A stretch of 7,176 nucleotides of DNA. Origin: Synechococcaceae cyanobacterium RL_1_2 (GTDB lineage: Bacteria > Cyanobacteriota > Cyanobacteriia > Cyanobacteriales > JAAUPO01). Location: contig JAAUPO010000115.1 of the NCBI GenBank assembly GCA_012033095.1, positions 1-7,176 of the forward strand. Direction: 5' to 3'. Both the position numbers and the translations under genes were made by a program. This document shows, in pieces, positions 1 to 6,746 of this stretch. The number at the start of each line of letters is the position of its first letter. The first letter of the stretch is position 1. The notes below the pieces were generated by a model. The model was not told the origin of the DNA. It saw nothing but the letters and a program-made list of their open reading frames with translations, and did not search any database.

Positions 1-39
1 ACAGCAAAAATTCATAAGCCCTTAGGATCGTGAATTAAA

Positions 40-130
40 TAACTTAGAAATTTGTAGGGTATCTTTCAAGGGAGCTTAACCCATCGATATTTAAGTTTTA
101 GATGTTATTAAATTCTTATTCCTTAAAGGA
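40..130. repeat. Flanking direct repeat, copy A
   Basis: These 91 bp align, in the same orientation, with 6979-7072. The stretch 81-125 is identical over 45 bp to 7020-7064; the outer 40 bp differ at about seven positions. No reading frame is present in 1-252. Element 1 begins within the last ten bases of this copy. Confidence 0.8.
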
Positions 131-258
131 TGTTTGAACAGTCTCAAATGTTGTGGAGTCGCCCCCTAAATCCCCCAACTTGGGGGACTTTTTAATGATT
201 TTCAGAAAATTTACCCCCAGAATGAGGGCAAGGGGGGCTTTTCAAATATCCTCTAAGG
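121..258. mobile_element. MITE-like element 1, overlapping the end of nrtD
   Basis: Inverted repeats at 121-138 and 241-258 match at 16 of 18 positions (CCTTAAAGGATGTTTGAA against CCTTAGAGGATATTTGAA). The element encodes nothing and contains the GC-rich module CCCCCTAAATCCCCCAA. TA dinucleotides at 124-125 and 254-255 could be the target duplication of an IS630/Tc1-type transposase. The right repeat supplies the final proline codon and TAG stop of nrtD. It is colinear with the outer element at 6423-6706. Confidence 0.7.
171..193 (+). terminator. Terminator-like hairpin on the plus strand within element 1
   Basis: TCCCCC (171-176) pairs with GGGGGA (182-187) around a 5-base loop and is followed by CTTTTT (188-193). 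This is the shape of an intrinsic terminator for transcription running rightwards towards the 3' end of nrtD, so it might limit antisense reading. For nrt transcripts from the other strand the same stem lacks a U-run. Confidence 0.4.
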
Positions 259-1239
259 GGTGGTGGACTCGATCGCGGGACTACCAGAGGTTTCCGGTTT
301 AGGCGCAACTCCTTGGAAAATGCCCCAACCCACGAGGGCGATGGCCGCAATGCCCCCCACAATCCCAGCCACTTTCATCCAGGGATTAGGGGCGGGTTCG
401 TCCTCCAATTCCTCTTCATCGTCGTGGGCATAACGATGGAACAGATAATCTAGGGCGTAGTTCCGTAGTTCCATATATTTAGGATCATCCATGATTTGAT
501 CCCGATTACGGGGCCGCTCAAAGGGCACTTCCATAATTTCGCCAATGTTTGCGCTGGGGCCATTGGTCATCATCACCACGCGATCGGCTAAAAATAACGC
601 CTCATCAATATCATGGGTAATCATCAATACAGTGATTTTATTTTCCCGCCAAATTTGCAGTAACTCCTCCTGCAACTCTTCCTTGGTAATGGCATCTAAA
701 GCACCAAAGGGTTCATCTAAAATTAAAATCTCTGGGTGGATCGATAGGGCCCGGGCGATCGCTACCCGTTGTTTCATCCCCCCAGAAATTTGATGGGGTT
801 TTTTCTTTGCTGCCTCCGTTAATCCCACCATTTCCATGTACTTGGCAATGGTAGCTTCCCGCTCTTCCTTCGACTGATCTTTACAGACCGTGTTTACCGC
901 AAGGGCCACGTTATCATGGGCATTTTTCCAGGGCAATAAACAATAGTTTTGGAACACCATCATGCGATCGGGGCCAGGGGCGGTGATGGGATTACCATGG
1001 AGTTTGACCGTGCCGGTGGTGGGTTGATTGAAACCTGAAACCATGTTCAGCATCGTTGATTTTCCGCAACCGGAGTGACCAATAATACAAATAAATTCTC
1101 CCTCATTCACCGTCAAATTGACATCTTCCAGAACGGTGTAGTGCCCCTTGGCTGTGGGATAGACCTTACTTACTTGTTCGAGGGAGAGAAAAGCTGTTTG
1201 TTCGTCTTTTTTAGTTAGGATTTCGGATGCAGTCATCAT
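253..1239 (-). CDS. nrtD: NrtD, nitrate transporter ATPase subunit with a C-terminal membrane-helix extension
   Basis: This 328-residue ABC ATPase should pair with NrtC to drive nitrate/nitrite uptake through NrtB. Motifs: Walker [10 protein letters not shown] 54-62, Q-loop Gln97, signature ISGGMKQRV 151-159, Walker B ILILDEP 171-177, H-loop His209. The ATPase core ends near residue 272. It is followed by a very acidic linker (about 273-284, DDEEELEDEP) and one predicted membrane helix (about 288-309, small and hydrophobic residues), then a short Pro/Ser/Thr tail. NrtD of Synechococcus elongatus lacks this tail, whereas the Synechocystis protein, about 332 residues as I recall, is similarly long. 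Two adjacent ATGs (1239 and 1236) could both start it; no clear Shine-Dalgarno sequence precedes either. The TAG stop (253-255) lies inside the terminal inverted repeat of a neighbouring element. The frame is intact and it is the last nrt gene in view; narB, which follows nrtD in some cyanobacteria, is not in the window. Confidence 0.95.
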   Translation of the reverse strand: MMTASEILTKKDEQTAFLSLEQVSKVYPTAKGHYTVLEDVNLTVNEGEFICIIGHSGCGKSTMLNMVSGFNQPTTGTVKLHGNPITAPGPDRMMVFQNYCLLPWKNAHDNVALAVNTVCKDQSKEEREATIAKYMEMVGLTEAAKKKPHQISGGMKQRVAIARALSIHPEILILDEPFGALDAITKEELQEELLQIWRENKITVLMITHDIDEALFLADRVVMMTNGPSANIGEIMEVPFERPRNRDQIMDDPKYMELRNYALDYLFHRYAHDDEEELEDEPAPNPWMKVAGIVGGIAAIALVGWGIFQGVAPKPETSGSPAIESTTP

Positions 1240-1313
1240 GGTTTTTCAGGTTTAGGCAATTATATGGACATTAGGCTTAGGAGGAATCTACTTGGGAGCG
1301 AGAACCGGTTTGT

Positions 1314-1337
1314 CCAGGGGAAGGGTTGACCCCCTGG
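1314..1337 (-). other. Hairpin between nrtC and nrtD
   Basis: CCAGGGG (1314-1320) and CCCCTGG (1331-1337) form a perfect 7-bp GC-rich stem with a 10-base loop, about 20 bp after the nrtC stop. There is no T-run behind it on the transcribed strand, so it is more likely a processing or stability element than a terminator. nrtD begins about 75 bp further on. Confidence 0.4.
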
Positions 1338-1355
1338 CACAAAGGGTTAACAAGT

Positions 1356-3369
1356 TTAGGAATTGGTCGGGGCGGCCTGGTCAAGCAGAATTTCACTGCT
1401 AGTAAATTCGCGGTGAATATTGAAACGCTTGATGTAACCGAGGGGATCATTGGGGGTAAAAACCATCCCATCCATAAGTTTAAAGGTTTGGTGATCCCCT
1501 TCAATGTCAGGCCATCCCAGTTGGCGACAAGCTTCTCCAAAGAGATCCGGGCGACGTACCCGCTCGGTAATTTCGACCCAGTTTTTCGGGAAAGGCATAT
1601 AACCCCATCGGGCTAGCTGGGTTAAGAGCCATAGACCTTCCCCCCTCGCCGGACAACTGGCTTGTTGATTATGGAACTGGTGGAAACGGGTTAATATTTC
1701 TGGTGCACTTCCATCGCCGCGATCGAAGCGATCGGCAAAACCAGCTTTAGCAATCTTGGGATCAAGGTTCAAGTTGGATTTAGCTAACATGGCTAAAATT
1801 TCTGGGCGATTGCGTTGATCATCACAGTATTCGCAGGCTTCTAGCAATGCTTTAATTAGGGCCATGTGGGTTTTGGATTAGCCGCAACCCAATCTTCCCT
1901 CGCGCCTAATACTTTTTCAGGATGGCCTGGCCAAATATCGAGATCCGTTGCAACAACATAGCCTAAACCTTCAGCCACCGCTTGGGAATTCCAAGGATCT
2001 CCCACACAGAAACCATCGATCGCGCCGGAGCGGAGATTTTCCACCATCTCTTGTGGGGATAGGGTGGTGAGGGTAACATCTTGATCGGGATCAATGCCTC
2101 CAGAGGCCAACCAATATCGCAATAGCAAATTTTCCATGGAGGCGGAATAAACCACTCCAAAGGTGAGGATGCGATCGGGGGTCGTTTGAAGATGTTCTTT
2201 TAATTCCTGGGGGGTTTTGATGCCGGCGTTTAAAAATTCTTTGCTGAGGGTAATGGCATTACCGTTACGGCTGAGCACCATCGCACTAACCATGGGGATG
2301 GAGGCCTGATTCCCTAAACCAACGGTTAGGGCAATGGGCATTCCGGCCACCATCTGGGCCGCATCGAGTTCCCCGGTGCAGACCCCTGCTGCGATCGCGT
2401 CCCAACTAGATTGCTTAACTAAATTAACCTGTTCTAGACCATGTTTTTTGAACAGTCCTAATTCCTGGGCCACGATTAAGGGCGCACTGTCATTAAGGGG
2501 CAATAGACCCACATTGATGGTCGCTTTTTCAAGCTGGGTAGAAACTTCAGGAGCATGGCTGATCTGACCAACTTTTTTCACCCGTTTTTGTTGATTGAGG
2601 AAATATACAATCTCATGGCGTAGGTTGTAATATTCCGGGTGATCAACCACCTCTAACCGTTCCCTGGGTCGGGGGATAGGCACTTCTAAAATTTGGCCAA
2701 TGTGGGCTTCGGGCCCGGTGGTCAACATCACCACGCGATCGGATAGTAATAGAGCTTCATCTACGTCATGGGTCACCATTACACAGGTAATGTGTTTTTC
2801 CTGGACGATATCCATTAATTTTTCTTGCAGATTACCCCTGGTCAAGGCATCTAAAGCTCCAAAGGGTTCATCCAACAGTAACACTTTGGGCTTGATGGCC
2901 AGGGCCCGGGCGATCGCGACCCGTTGTTTCATCCCCCCGGACAGCTCCCCAGGTTTACGATTAGCAGCCCTGTGTAAACCCACTAATTCAATATGTTCAT
3001 TAATAATTTGAACACGTTCCGCTTTAGGCAGATGTTTCAATACCCGATTAACCGCAAGGCCAATATTTTGCCGTACGCTTAGCCAAGGTAATAGGGAATA
3101 GTTTTGAAACACCACCATGCGATCGGGGCCAGGGCCATTAACTTCTTTCCCCTCCACTACCACCCCACCAAACGTGGGCTGTCCAAACCGGAGATCATGT
3201 TTAATAAAGTTGATTTACCGCAACCGGAATGACCAATTAGTGAGATAAATTCTCCCTGTTTGATTTTTAACTCAATCCCTTTGAGCGCAATGTAACGATC
3301 TCCATCGGGGAGGGGAAAAATTTTATCAACGTGATCAACTTCAATAAAATCTACAAATTTGTTCGCCAT
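1356..3369 (-). pseudogene. nrtC: NrtC, nitrate transporter ATPase fused to an NrtA-like regulatory domain (two apparent frameshifts)
   Basis: After correction this is a 671-residue fusion of an ABC ATPase (about 1-280) and an NrtA-like solute-binding domain (about 283-671), the usual NrtC/CmpC architecture. ATPase motifs (corrected numbering): Walker [10 protein letters not shown] 46-54, Q-loop Gln89, signature LSGGMKQRV 143-151, Walker B and following KVLLLDEP 162-169, H-loop His201. In Synechococcus the C-terminal domain is known to be needed for ammonium-promoted inhibition of nitrate uptake. The start is ATG at 3369 (MANKFVDF); a TTG two codons upstream is a weaker choice. Two single-base losses break the frame: one G from the GGG at 3176-3178 (near residue 65, stop after 70 codons) and one T from the TTTT at 1871-1874 (near residue 500). 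Restoring them gives [10 protein letters not shown] and ANPKTHMALI. The stop is TAA at 1356-1358. The gene lies 118 bp after nrtB and 116 bp before nrtD. Confidence 0.92.
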
Positions 3370-3431
3370 AAACAATTACCAATAAAGTAAACGGGTGGAG
3401 GTTGCAAGAAAACAGTTAAATTTTTGAGGGG

Positions 3432-3450
3432 CCATAGGAATCCCCCATGG
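3432..3450 (-). other. Weak hairpin between nrtB and nrtC
   Basis: CCATAGG (3432-3438) and CCCATGG (3444-3450) can pair at six of seven positions around a short loop in the 118-bp gap between nrtB and nrtC. It is short and imperfect and may be chance. No promoter motif is evident in this gap. Confidence 0.2.
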
Positions 3451-3487
3451 TCAATCACCTATCTATAGTTAAAGCTCAAAACCAAAA

Positions 3488-4314
3488 TTATTTATGTTCC
3501 CCCGGAACCACAATCTTTTCTAATAAAGCCATACACCGATCCAATAACAAGCCCACAATGCCCACGTAAATCAACGCGATAATAATTTCACTCATCAAGG
3601 AACTGTTATAGGCATCCCAGATAAAGAAACCAATCCCTACCCCACCAATTAACATTTCCGCTGCCACGATCGCTAACCAAGATAGACCAATGCCAATGCG
3701 TAACCCAGTGAAAATATAAGGTACCGCCGCAGGGAAAAGAATATTAAAGAAATACTCCATTTTTGAAAGCTTCAATACCCGGGAAACATTTTGATAATCC
3801 TGGGGAATTTGCTGCACACCGACGGTGGTATTAATCACAATGGGCCAAATGGCAGTAATAAAAATCACAAATACCGCTGAAGGTTCCGCCTGTTGAAACG
3901 ATGCTAACGCGATCGGTAACCAAGCTAGGGGAGGGATGGTTCTTAATACCTGAAAAATCGGATCTAGGGCATCATAAATTAACTTATTCGTCCCAATCAA
4001 AATACCTAAACCGACACCGACCACGGACGCACCAGTAAAACCAATGGCAACCCGGGTCAAACTCGCAAAAATTTGTAAACCTAAACCTTTATTCGTTCCA
4101 CCTTCATCAAAAAAAGGATTGAAAATCAAATCCTTTGTATCCTCAAATACCTGTAAAGGACTGGGTAAATTAGAATCATTGCCAGCGCATAGGATTTGCC
4201 AAATCACCAACAAGACAGCGATCGCACCAAAGGACGAATAATTTTAGGGGCATAAAGAAAACTTAACGGATTCTTTTTGCGACGGGGTCTAACCCCAGCA
4301 GTTACATTGGCCAT
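3488..4314 (-). pseudogene. nrtB: NrtB, nitrate ABC-transporter permease (one apparent frameshift)
   Basis: NrtB is the inner-membrane permease of the nitrate transporter and belongs to the SsuC/TauC/NrtB family. The start is ATG at 4314: a GAGG Shine-Dalgarno sequence (4324-4327) lies nine bases upstream, and the encoded N-terminus (MANVTAGVRPRRKK) is basic, as expected for a cytoplasmic tail. As given, the frame ends after 36 codons (RPLVRSLSCW). Adding one A to the AAA run at 4229-4231 (a T on the coding strand) restores RPFGAIAVLLVIW and joins the remaining reading frame to TAA at 3488-3490, giving 275 residues, the length I recall for Synechocystis NrtB. The restored protein has about six hydrophobic segments, the PPLAWLPIAL block (about 128-137), and a degenerate EAA-type loop (about 178-199, SRVLKLSK...FPAAVP) where the permease contacts the ATPases. 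Downstream of the frameshift there are no stops or damaged motifs. Confidence 0.9.
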
Positions 4315-4362
4315 AGCAATAAACCTCTAGAAAATAACAATAATTTAGTTTTAGTGTTTAGA

Positions 4363-4418
4363 GATCAGGTATAAGGTATCCCCTGACAGTTTCAGCCCTG
4401 GTTCCTAATACCTGAATC
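4363..4418 (-). promoter_or_regulatory. Hairpin between nrtA and nrtB
   Basis: Positions 4363-4376 pair with 4404-4418 over about 13 base pairs, centred on TCAGGTAT/ATACCTGA, with one mismatch, one bulge and a 27-base loop. No U-run follows, so it does not look like a full intrinsic terminator. In binding-protein operons such a hairpin commonly stabilises the upstream message, so that more binding protein than permease is made; that role here is inferred. Confidence 0.45.
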
Positions 4419-4430
4419 CTTGAACCTGAA
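4403..4430 (-). repeat. Tandem 14-mer just behind nrtA
   Basis: On the transcribed strand two 14-base units follow one another, TTCAGGTTCAAGGA and TTCAGGTATTAGGA, sharing 11 of 14 positions. The array begins one base after the nrtA stop codon. The second unit also forms one arm of the intergenic hairpin. Confidence 0.6.
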
Positions 4431-4431
4431 A

Positions 4432-5751
4432 TTAGGCCTTAATCGCCTTCAATTTCAAACTATCTAAATAGGCTTGAGGATTTTCAGGATCAAACTCAAT
4501 CCCGTCAAAGAACGTCTCAACACCCCGGGAACTACTGGTGGGAATTTCAGCTTCAGGAACCCCGATCGCCTGGGCAGCTTCACGCCATAGATCCTCACGG
4601 TTGACTTCATCCACAATTTTCTTCACATCCGTACTAGCCGGTAGATAACCCCAACGAATATTTTCCGTTAAGAACCACTGATCATGGCTCTTGAAGGGAT
4701 AGGAAGCAAAATCATTCCAATACTTCTGCATTAACTCAGTATTTTCGAAGGGAGGCTCACCATTACCAAAATCATAGGTACCCTTAGAGCGATCGATGAT
4801 GTCCTCGAAGGGCACCTTAAACCATTCCCGCTTGGAGATAATTTGACACATCTCCTCTTTGTTTTCTGGCTGTTCACACCACCGTTGAGCCTCTAAAACT
4901 GCCATGAGTAGGGCCTTTGTTGCCTTCGGATGTTTATCAACCCATGCCTTCCGCATGCCGAAAGCTTTTTCCGGGTGGTCTTTCCACAGTTGACCAGTGG
5001 TAATAGCCTGATAACCAACTTTTTGGTTAACTGTTTGCAGGGGCCAAGGTTCTCCCACACAGAAGGATTCCATCGCATTAACTTTCACGTTAGCCACCAT
5101 TTGGGCAGGGGGAACCACAATGGTAGAAAAATCTTTGCCCGGTTCCAAACCACCAGCGGCTAACCAATAGCGGATCCAAAGATCGTGGGTACCCCCAGGA
5201 AAGGTCATGGCTACTTTAGGCCCATTCACCTTAGCAAAGGCTTCTTTTAAGGGGGCCGTATCTAAACCAATTTTGAGATCCTTGTAGTTATTGCCAAGTT
5301 GAATCCCCTGACCATTGACATTTAATCTGGCCAAAATATACATGGGGGTAGGCTTGCCATCGGTCACTGTCCCCAGACTGATCAGGTAAGGCATGGGGGT
5401 CAAAATATGAGCCCCATCGATGCCGCCATTTTCAGAACCAAGAACAATGTTGTCACGGGTTGTGGCCCAGGATGCCTCTTTTTTTACTTCGACATCAGGC
5501 ATACCATACTTTGCAAAAAAGCCTTTTTCCTTCGCAATAATTAATGGTGCTGAATCGGTTAAAGCGATAAATCCAAGCTTAGCGGTGGTAGTTTCGGGGG
5601 TTTCACCCGTTACAACAGCGGAACTGGTGGTGGTAGTGGTTGTTTCAGTAGCTTCTGGAGTATTAGGACTAGTACAACCATGGAGAATGGTTGTGCCAAT
5701 GGCAGCACCGGCTGCAGTGACAATAAACTTACGTCGGGAAAGGTTACTCAT
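4432..5751 (-). CDS. nrtA: NrtA, nitrate/nitrite-binding lipoprotein of the NrtABCD ABC transporter
   Basis: This 439-residue periplasmic solute-binding protein captures nitrate and nitrite and hands them to NrtB. The N-terminus has a twin-arginine-type motif (SRRKF, residues 5-9), a hydrophobic stretch and a lipobox ending at Cys26 (LHGC), so it should be a membrane-anchored lipoprotein. A Thr/Ser/Glu-rich linker (about 28-56) precedes the NrtA/CmpA-type binding fold (about 58-439). Trp95, Gln148, His189 and Lys262 align, with a constant offset of seven, with Trp102, Gln155, His196 and Lys269, the nitrate-site residues of Synechocystis NrtA as I remember the structure. Lys at that last site argues for nitrate rather than the bicarbonate-binding CmpA. 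The start is ATG at 5751, directly before the signal peptide; no Shine-Dalgarno sequence is visible. The stop is TAA at 4432-4434. It is the first gene of the operon, 117 bp before nrtB. The reading frame is intact. Confidence 0.96.
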   Translation of the reverse strand: MSNLSRRKFIVTAAGAAIGTTILHGCTSPNTPEATETTTTTTSSAVVTGETPETTTAKLGFIALTDSAPLIIAKEKGFFAKYGMPDVEVKKEASWATTRDNIVLGSENGGIDGAHILTPMPYLISLGTVTDGKPTPMYILARLNVNGQGIQLGNNYKDLKIGLDTAPLKEAFAKVNGPKVAMTFPGGTHDLWIRYWLAAGGLEPGKDFSTIVVPPAQMVANVKVNAMESFCVGEPWPLQTVNQKVGYQAITTGQLWKDHPEKAFGMRKAWVDKHPKATKALLMAVLEAQRWCEQPENKEEMCQIISKREWFKVPFEDIIDRSKGTYDFGNGEPPFENTELMQKYWNDFASYPFKSHDQWFLTENIRWGYLPASTDVKKIVDEVNREDLWREAAQAIGVPEAEIPTSSSRGVETFFDGIEFDPENPQAYLDSLKLKAIKA

Positions 5752-5765
5752 AGGTTTTGTTAATC

Positions 5766-5810
5766 AGCCTGAAATCGAAGGAGGGCAAAAATCATTTGGT
5801 GGTTCAGGCT
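5766..5810 (-). promoter_or_regulatory. Hairpin in the nrtA 5' leader
   Basis: A perfect 8-bp inverted repeat, AGCCTGAA (5766-5773) and TTCAGGCT (5803-5810), encloses a 29-base loop. It sits 14 bases before the nrtA start codon, so it falls in the leader of any transcript starting further upstream. The loop of the mRNA contains CCCUCC, which resembles an anti-Shine-Dalgarno sequence. A role in translation or mRNA stability is inference. Confidence 0.4.
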
Positions 5811-5943
5811 TGTACAGCATGAAGGCACAAGATGATTAGTGGAACACTTCCATTTATGCAATTTTCGCCCTTGTCCATGGTTATGGCTGGGAAAATACTA
5901 AGGAATTAAGTTACAAGGTTCGTGTTTATTGCTAGAAAATTAT

Positions 5944-5957
5944 GTCTTTTACAACAC
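5944..5957. promoter_or_regulatory. Possible degenerate NtcA site (GT-N10-AC)
   Basis: GT at 5944-5945 and AC at 5956-5957, ten bases apart, match the relaxed NtcA pattern GT-N10-AC, but not the fuller GTA-N8-TAC. The site is about 195 bp from the nrtA start codon. A TAN3T-type -10 candidate on the minus strand (TAACTT, 5908-5913) is about 30 bases downstream, further than the usual 20-24. A second imperfect candidate, GTA-N8-TAT, is at 6109-6122. Confidence 0.2.
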
Positions 5958-5969
5958 AATCACTGCATC

Positions 5970-6012
5970 TTTACTTACATCTTTAGTAAACAGCTATGCA
6001 AAAAAAGCATAG
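5970..6012. promoter_or_regulatory. Two adjacent dyads upstream of nrtA, possible operator region
   Basis: Two perfect dyads stand side by side: TTTACT-N9-AGTAAA (5970-5990) and CTATGC-N7-GCATAG (5994-6012), the second with an all-A loop. They lie 220-260 bp before the nrtA start. GTA-N8-TGC at 5986-5999 spans both and is one base off the NtcA consensus GTA-N8-TAC. TGCA tetramers, of the kind reported for NtcB sites, occur at 5964 and 5997. Nitrogen-control genes of cyanobacteria are normally under NtcA, but I do not see a full NtcA site with a well-spaced -10 box, so this is only a candidate. Confidence 0.3.
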
Positions 6013-6247
6013 AAAGTTAAAAAATTGTGTTTAACCTGAATTTAGTTTCACAAATATTTAGGCTAAATGTAGCGAAGTTTCGGCTTTAGATAGCTGCGGG
6101 AAAAACAAGTAGGACGAACTATGTTTGGAGCTTCAACGGTCTATTGACTTTAGTTCTATAGCGATCGCGGATTAAAATTCTTCGGTATAAACTACCGTTA
6201 CCCTCCAGGCAATAGGAAGTTTTAGCTTGAAGAAAGTTATAACTACC

Positions 6248-6304
6248 ATGACTAAGGCTATACATTATGGCAACGATGATCAAGCCTACGTTGCAAAACT
6301 TTAA
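6248..6304 (+). other. 18-codon open frame of doubtful status
   Basis: ATG at 6248 opens MTKAIHYGNDDQAYVAKL and stops at TAA (6302-6304). The composition is protein-like, but there is no good Shine-Dalgarno sequence, I recognise no family, and an 18-codon frame is easily met by chance. It is recorded only because it is divergent from nrtA in the upstream region. Confidence 0.1.
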
Positions 6305-6422
6305 CTTTGTCTGCTTAGCCCTATCTTTTCGATGTTGGTGGATTAATTTTTTTTGGTAGTCCTAGACAAGACAAGTAAGGATCAGCAAGATTAAACTCCT
6401 TGATAATCAATTATCCTTGGTC

Positions 6423-6706
6423 TAAGAACGTGTTTGAAAAGTATTAAAAGTATTAAATGTTGTAGAGTCGCCCCCTAAATCCCCCAATTTAGCGAACTTT
6501 ATTGCTTAAAATCTAACTACTAGGACAAAAGTTGCGTAAAAAAAACTTTAAATATGCCTGAAAACTTTACCCGGTAAGGATCACAACCGATTTTGCTAGA
6601 GTAATTGTGTCGCAAAGGTTTAAGGTTTTTGTCCTGTAGTTAGGCTTAAAATTTAGGTAGTTTCCCTCAGACTGGGGGGCAAGGGGGGCTTGTCAAACAC
6701 ATCCTA
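6423..6706. mobile_element. MITE-like element 2, interrupted by a nested insertion
   Basis: The ends are inverted repeats (GTGTTTGAAAAG near 6430-6441; GTGTTTGACAAG on the other strand, 6689-6700), flanked by TA dinucleotides. The interior has the same order of blocks as element 1: GCCCCCTAAATCCCCCAA, then the GGGGCAAGGGGGGCTT block. With the nested insert and one duplicate removed, its length (about 140 bp) is close to that of element 1. It is non-coding. Confidence 0.7.
6513..6643. mobile_element. Nested 131-bp MITE-like element with a 9-bp target duplication
   Basis: The ends are CTAACTACTAGGACAAAA on the left and its near-perfect inverse (CTAACTACAGGACAAAA, one base shorter) on the right. 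The 9-mer GCTTAAAAT occurs directly on both sides (6504-6512 and 6644-6652), as expected for a target-site duplication. There is no reading frame inside, so the transposase must be supplied elsewhere. A 9-bp duplication fits IS4-like transposases among others, but the family is not identified. Confidence 0.75.
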
Positions 6707-6746
6707 AATATCCTTACAGCTTTAGCACTACCAATTTTTTAAATAT

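Larger units (their letters stand above)
5752..6422. other. AT-rich region upstream of nrtA, no convincing gene
   Basis: About 670 bp without a gene I can support. It contains the nrtA leader hairpin, the dyad cluster, the degenerate NtcA-like sites, a HIP1 palindrome (6161-6168) and several short dyads: CGGTA-N5-TACCG (6183-6197), AGTTATAACT (6235-6244) and GATAAT-CA-ATTATC (6402-6415). It presumably includes the operon promoter, whose start site I cannot place. Confidence 0.6.

Noticed and set aside
1..252. narB downstream of nrtD, as in some cyanobacteria.
   Set aside because: No reading frame exists in 1-252; if narB is linked it lies outside the window.
545..793. Plus-strand open frame opposite nrtD.
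   Set aside because: It is antisense to the conserved ATPase motifs; a similar frame occurs opposite nrtC (2700-3011) for the same reason. No independent coding signal.
1277..1540. Minus-strand frame that could extend NrtC past its stop.
   Set aside because: The corrected NrtC ends naturally at 1356 with 671 residues, matching the family; the other frame overlaps it out of phase.
4432..5751. The operon as cmpABCD (bicarbonate transporter).
   Set aside because: NrtA-type site residues Trp95, Gln148, His189 and Lys262 are present, and overall sequence fits NrtA; CmpA differs at the Lys position.
5420..5839. Plus-strand open frame opposite the start of nrtA.
   Set aside because: It mirrors the Thr-rich linker and signal peptide of nrtA as a Val-rich run; no recognisable domain.
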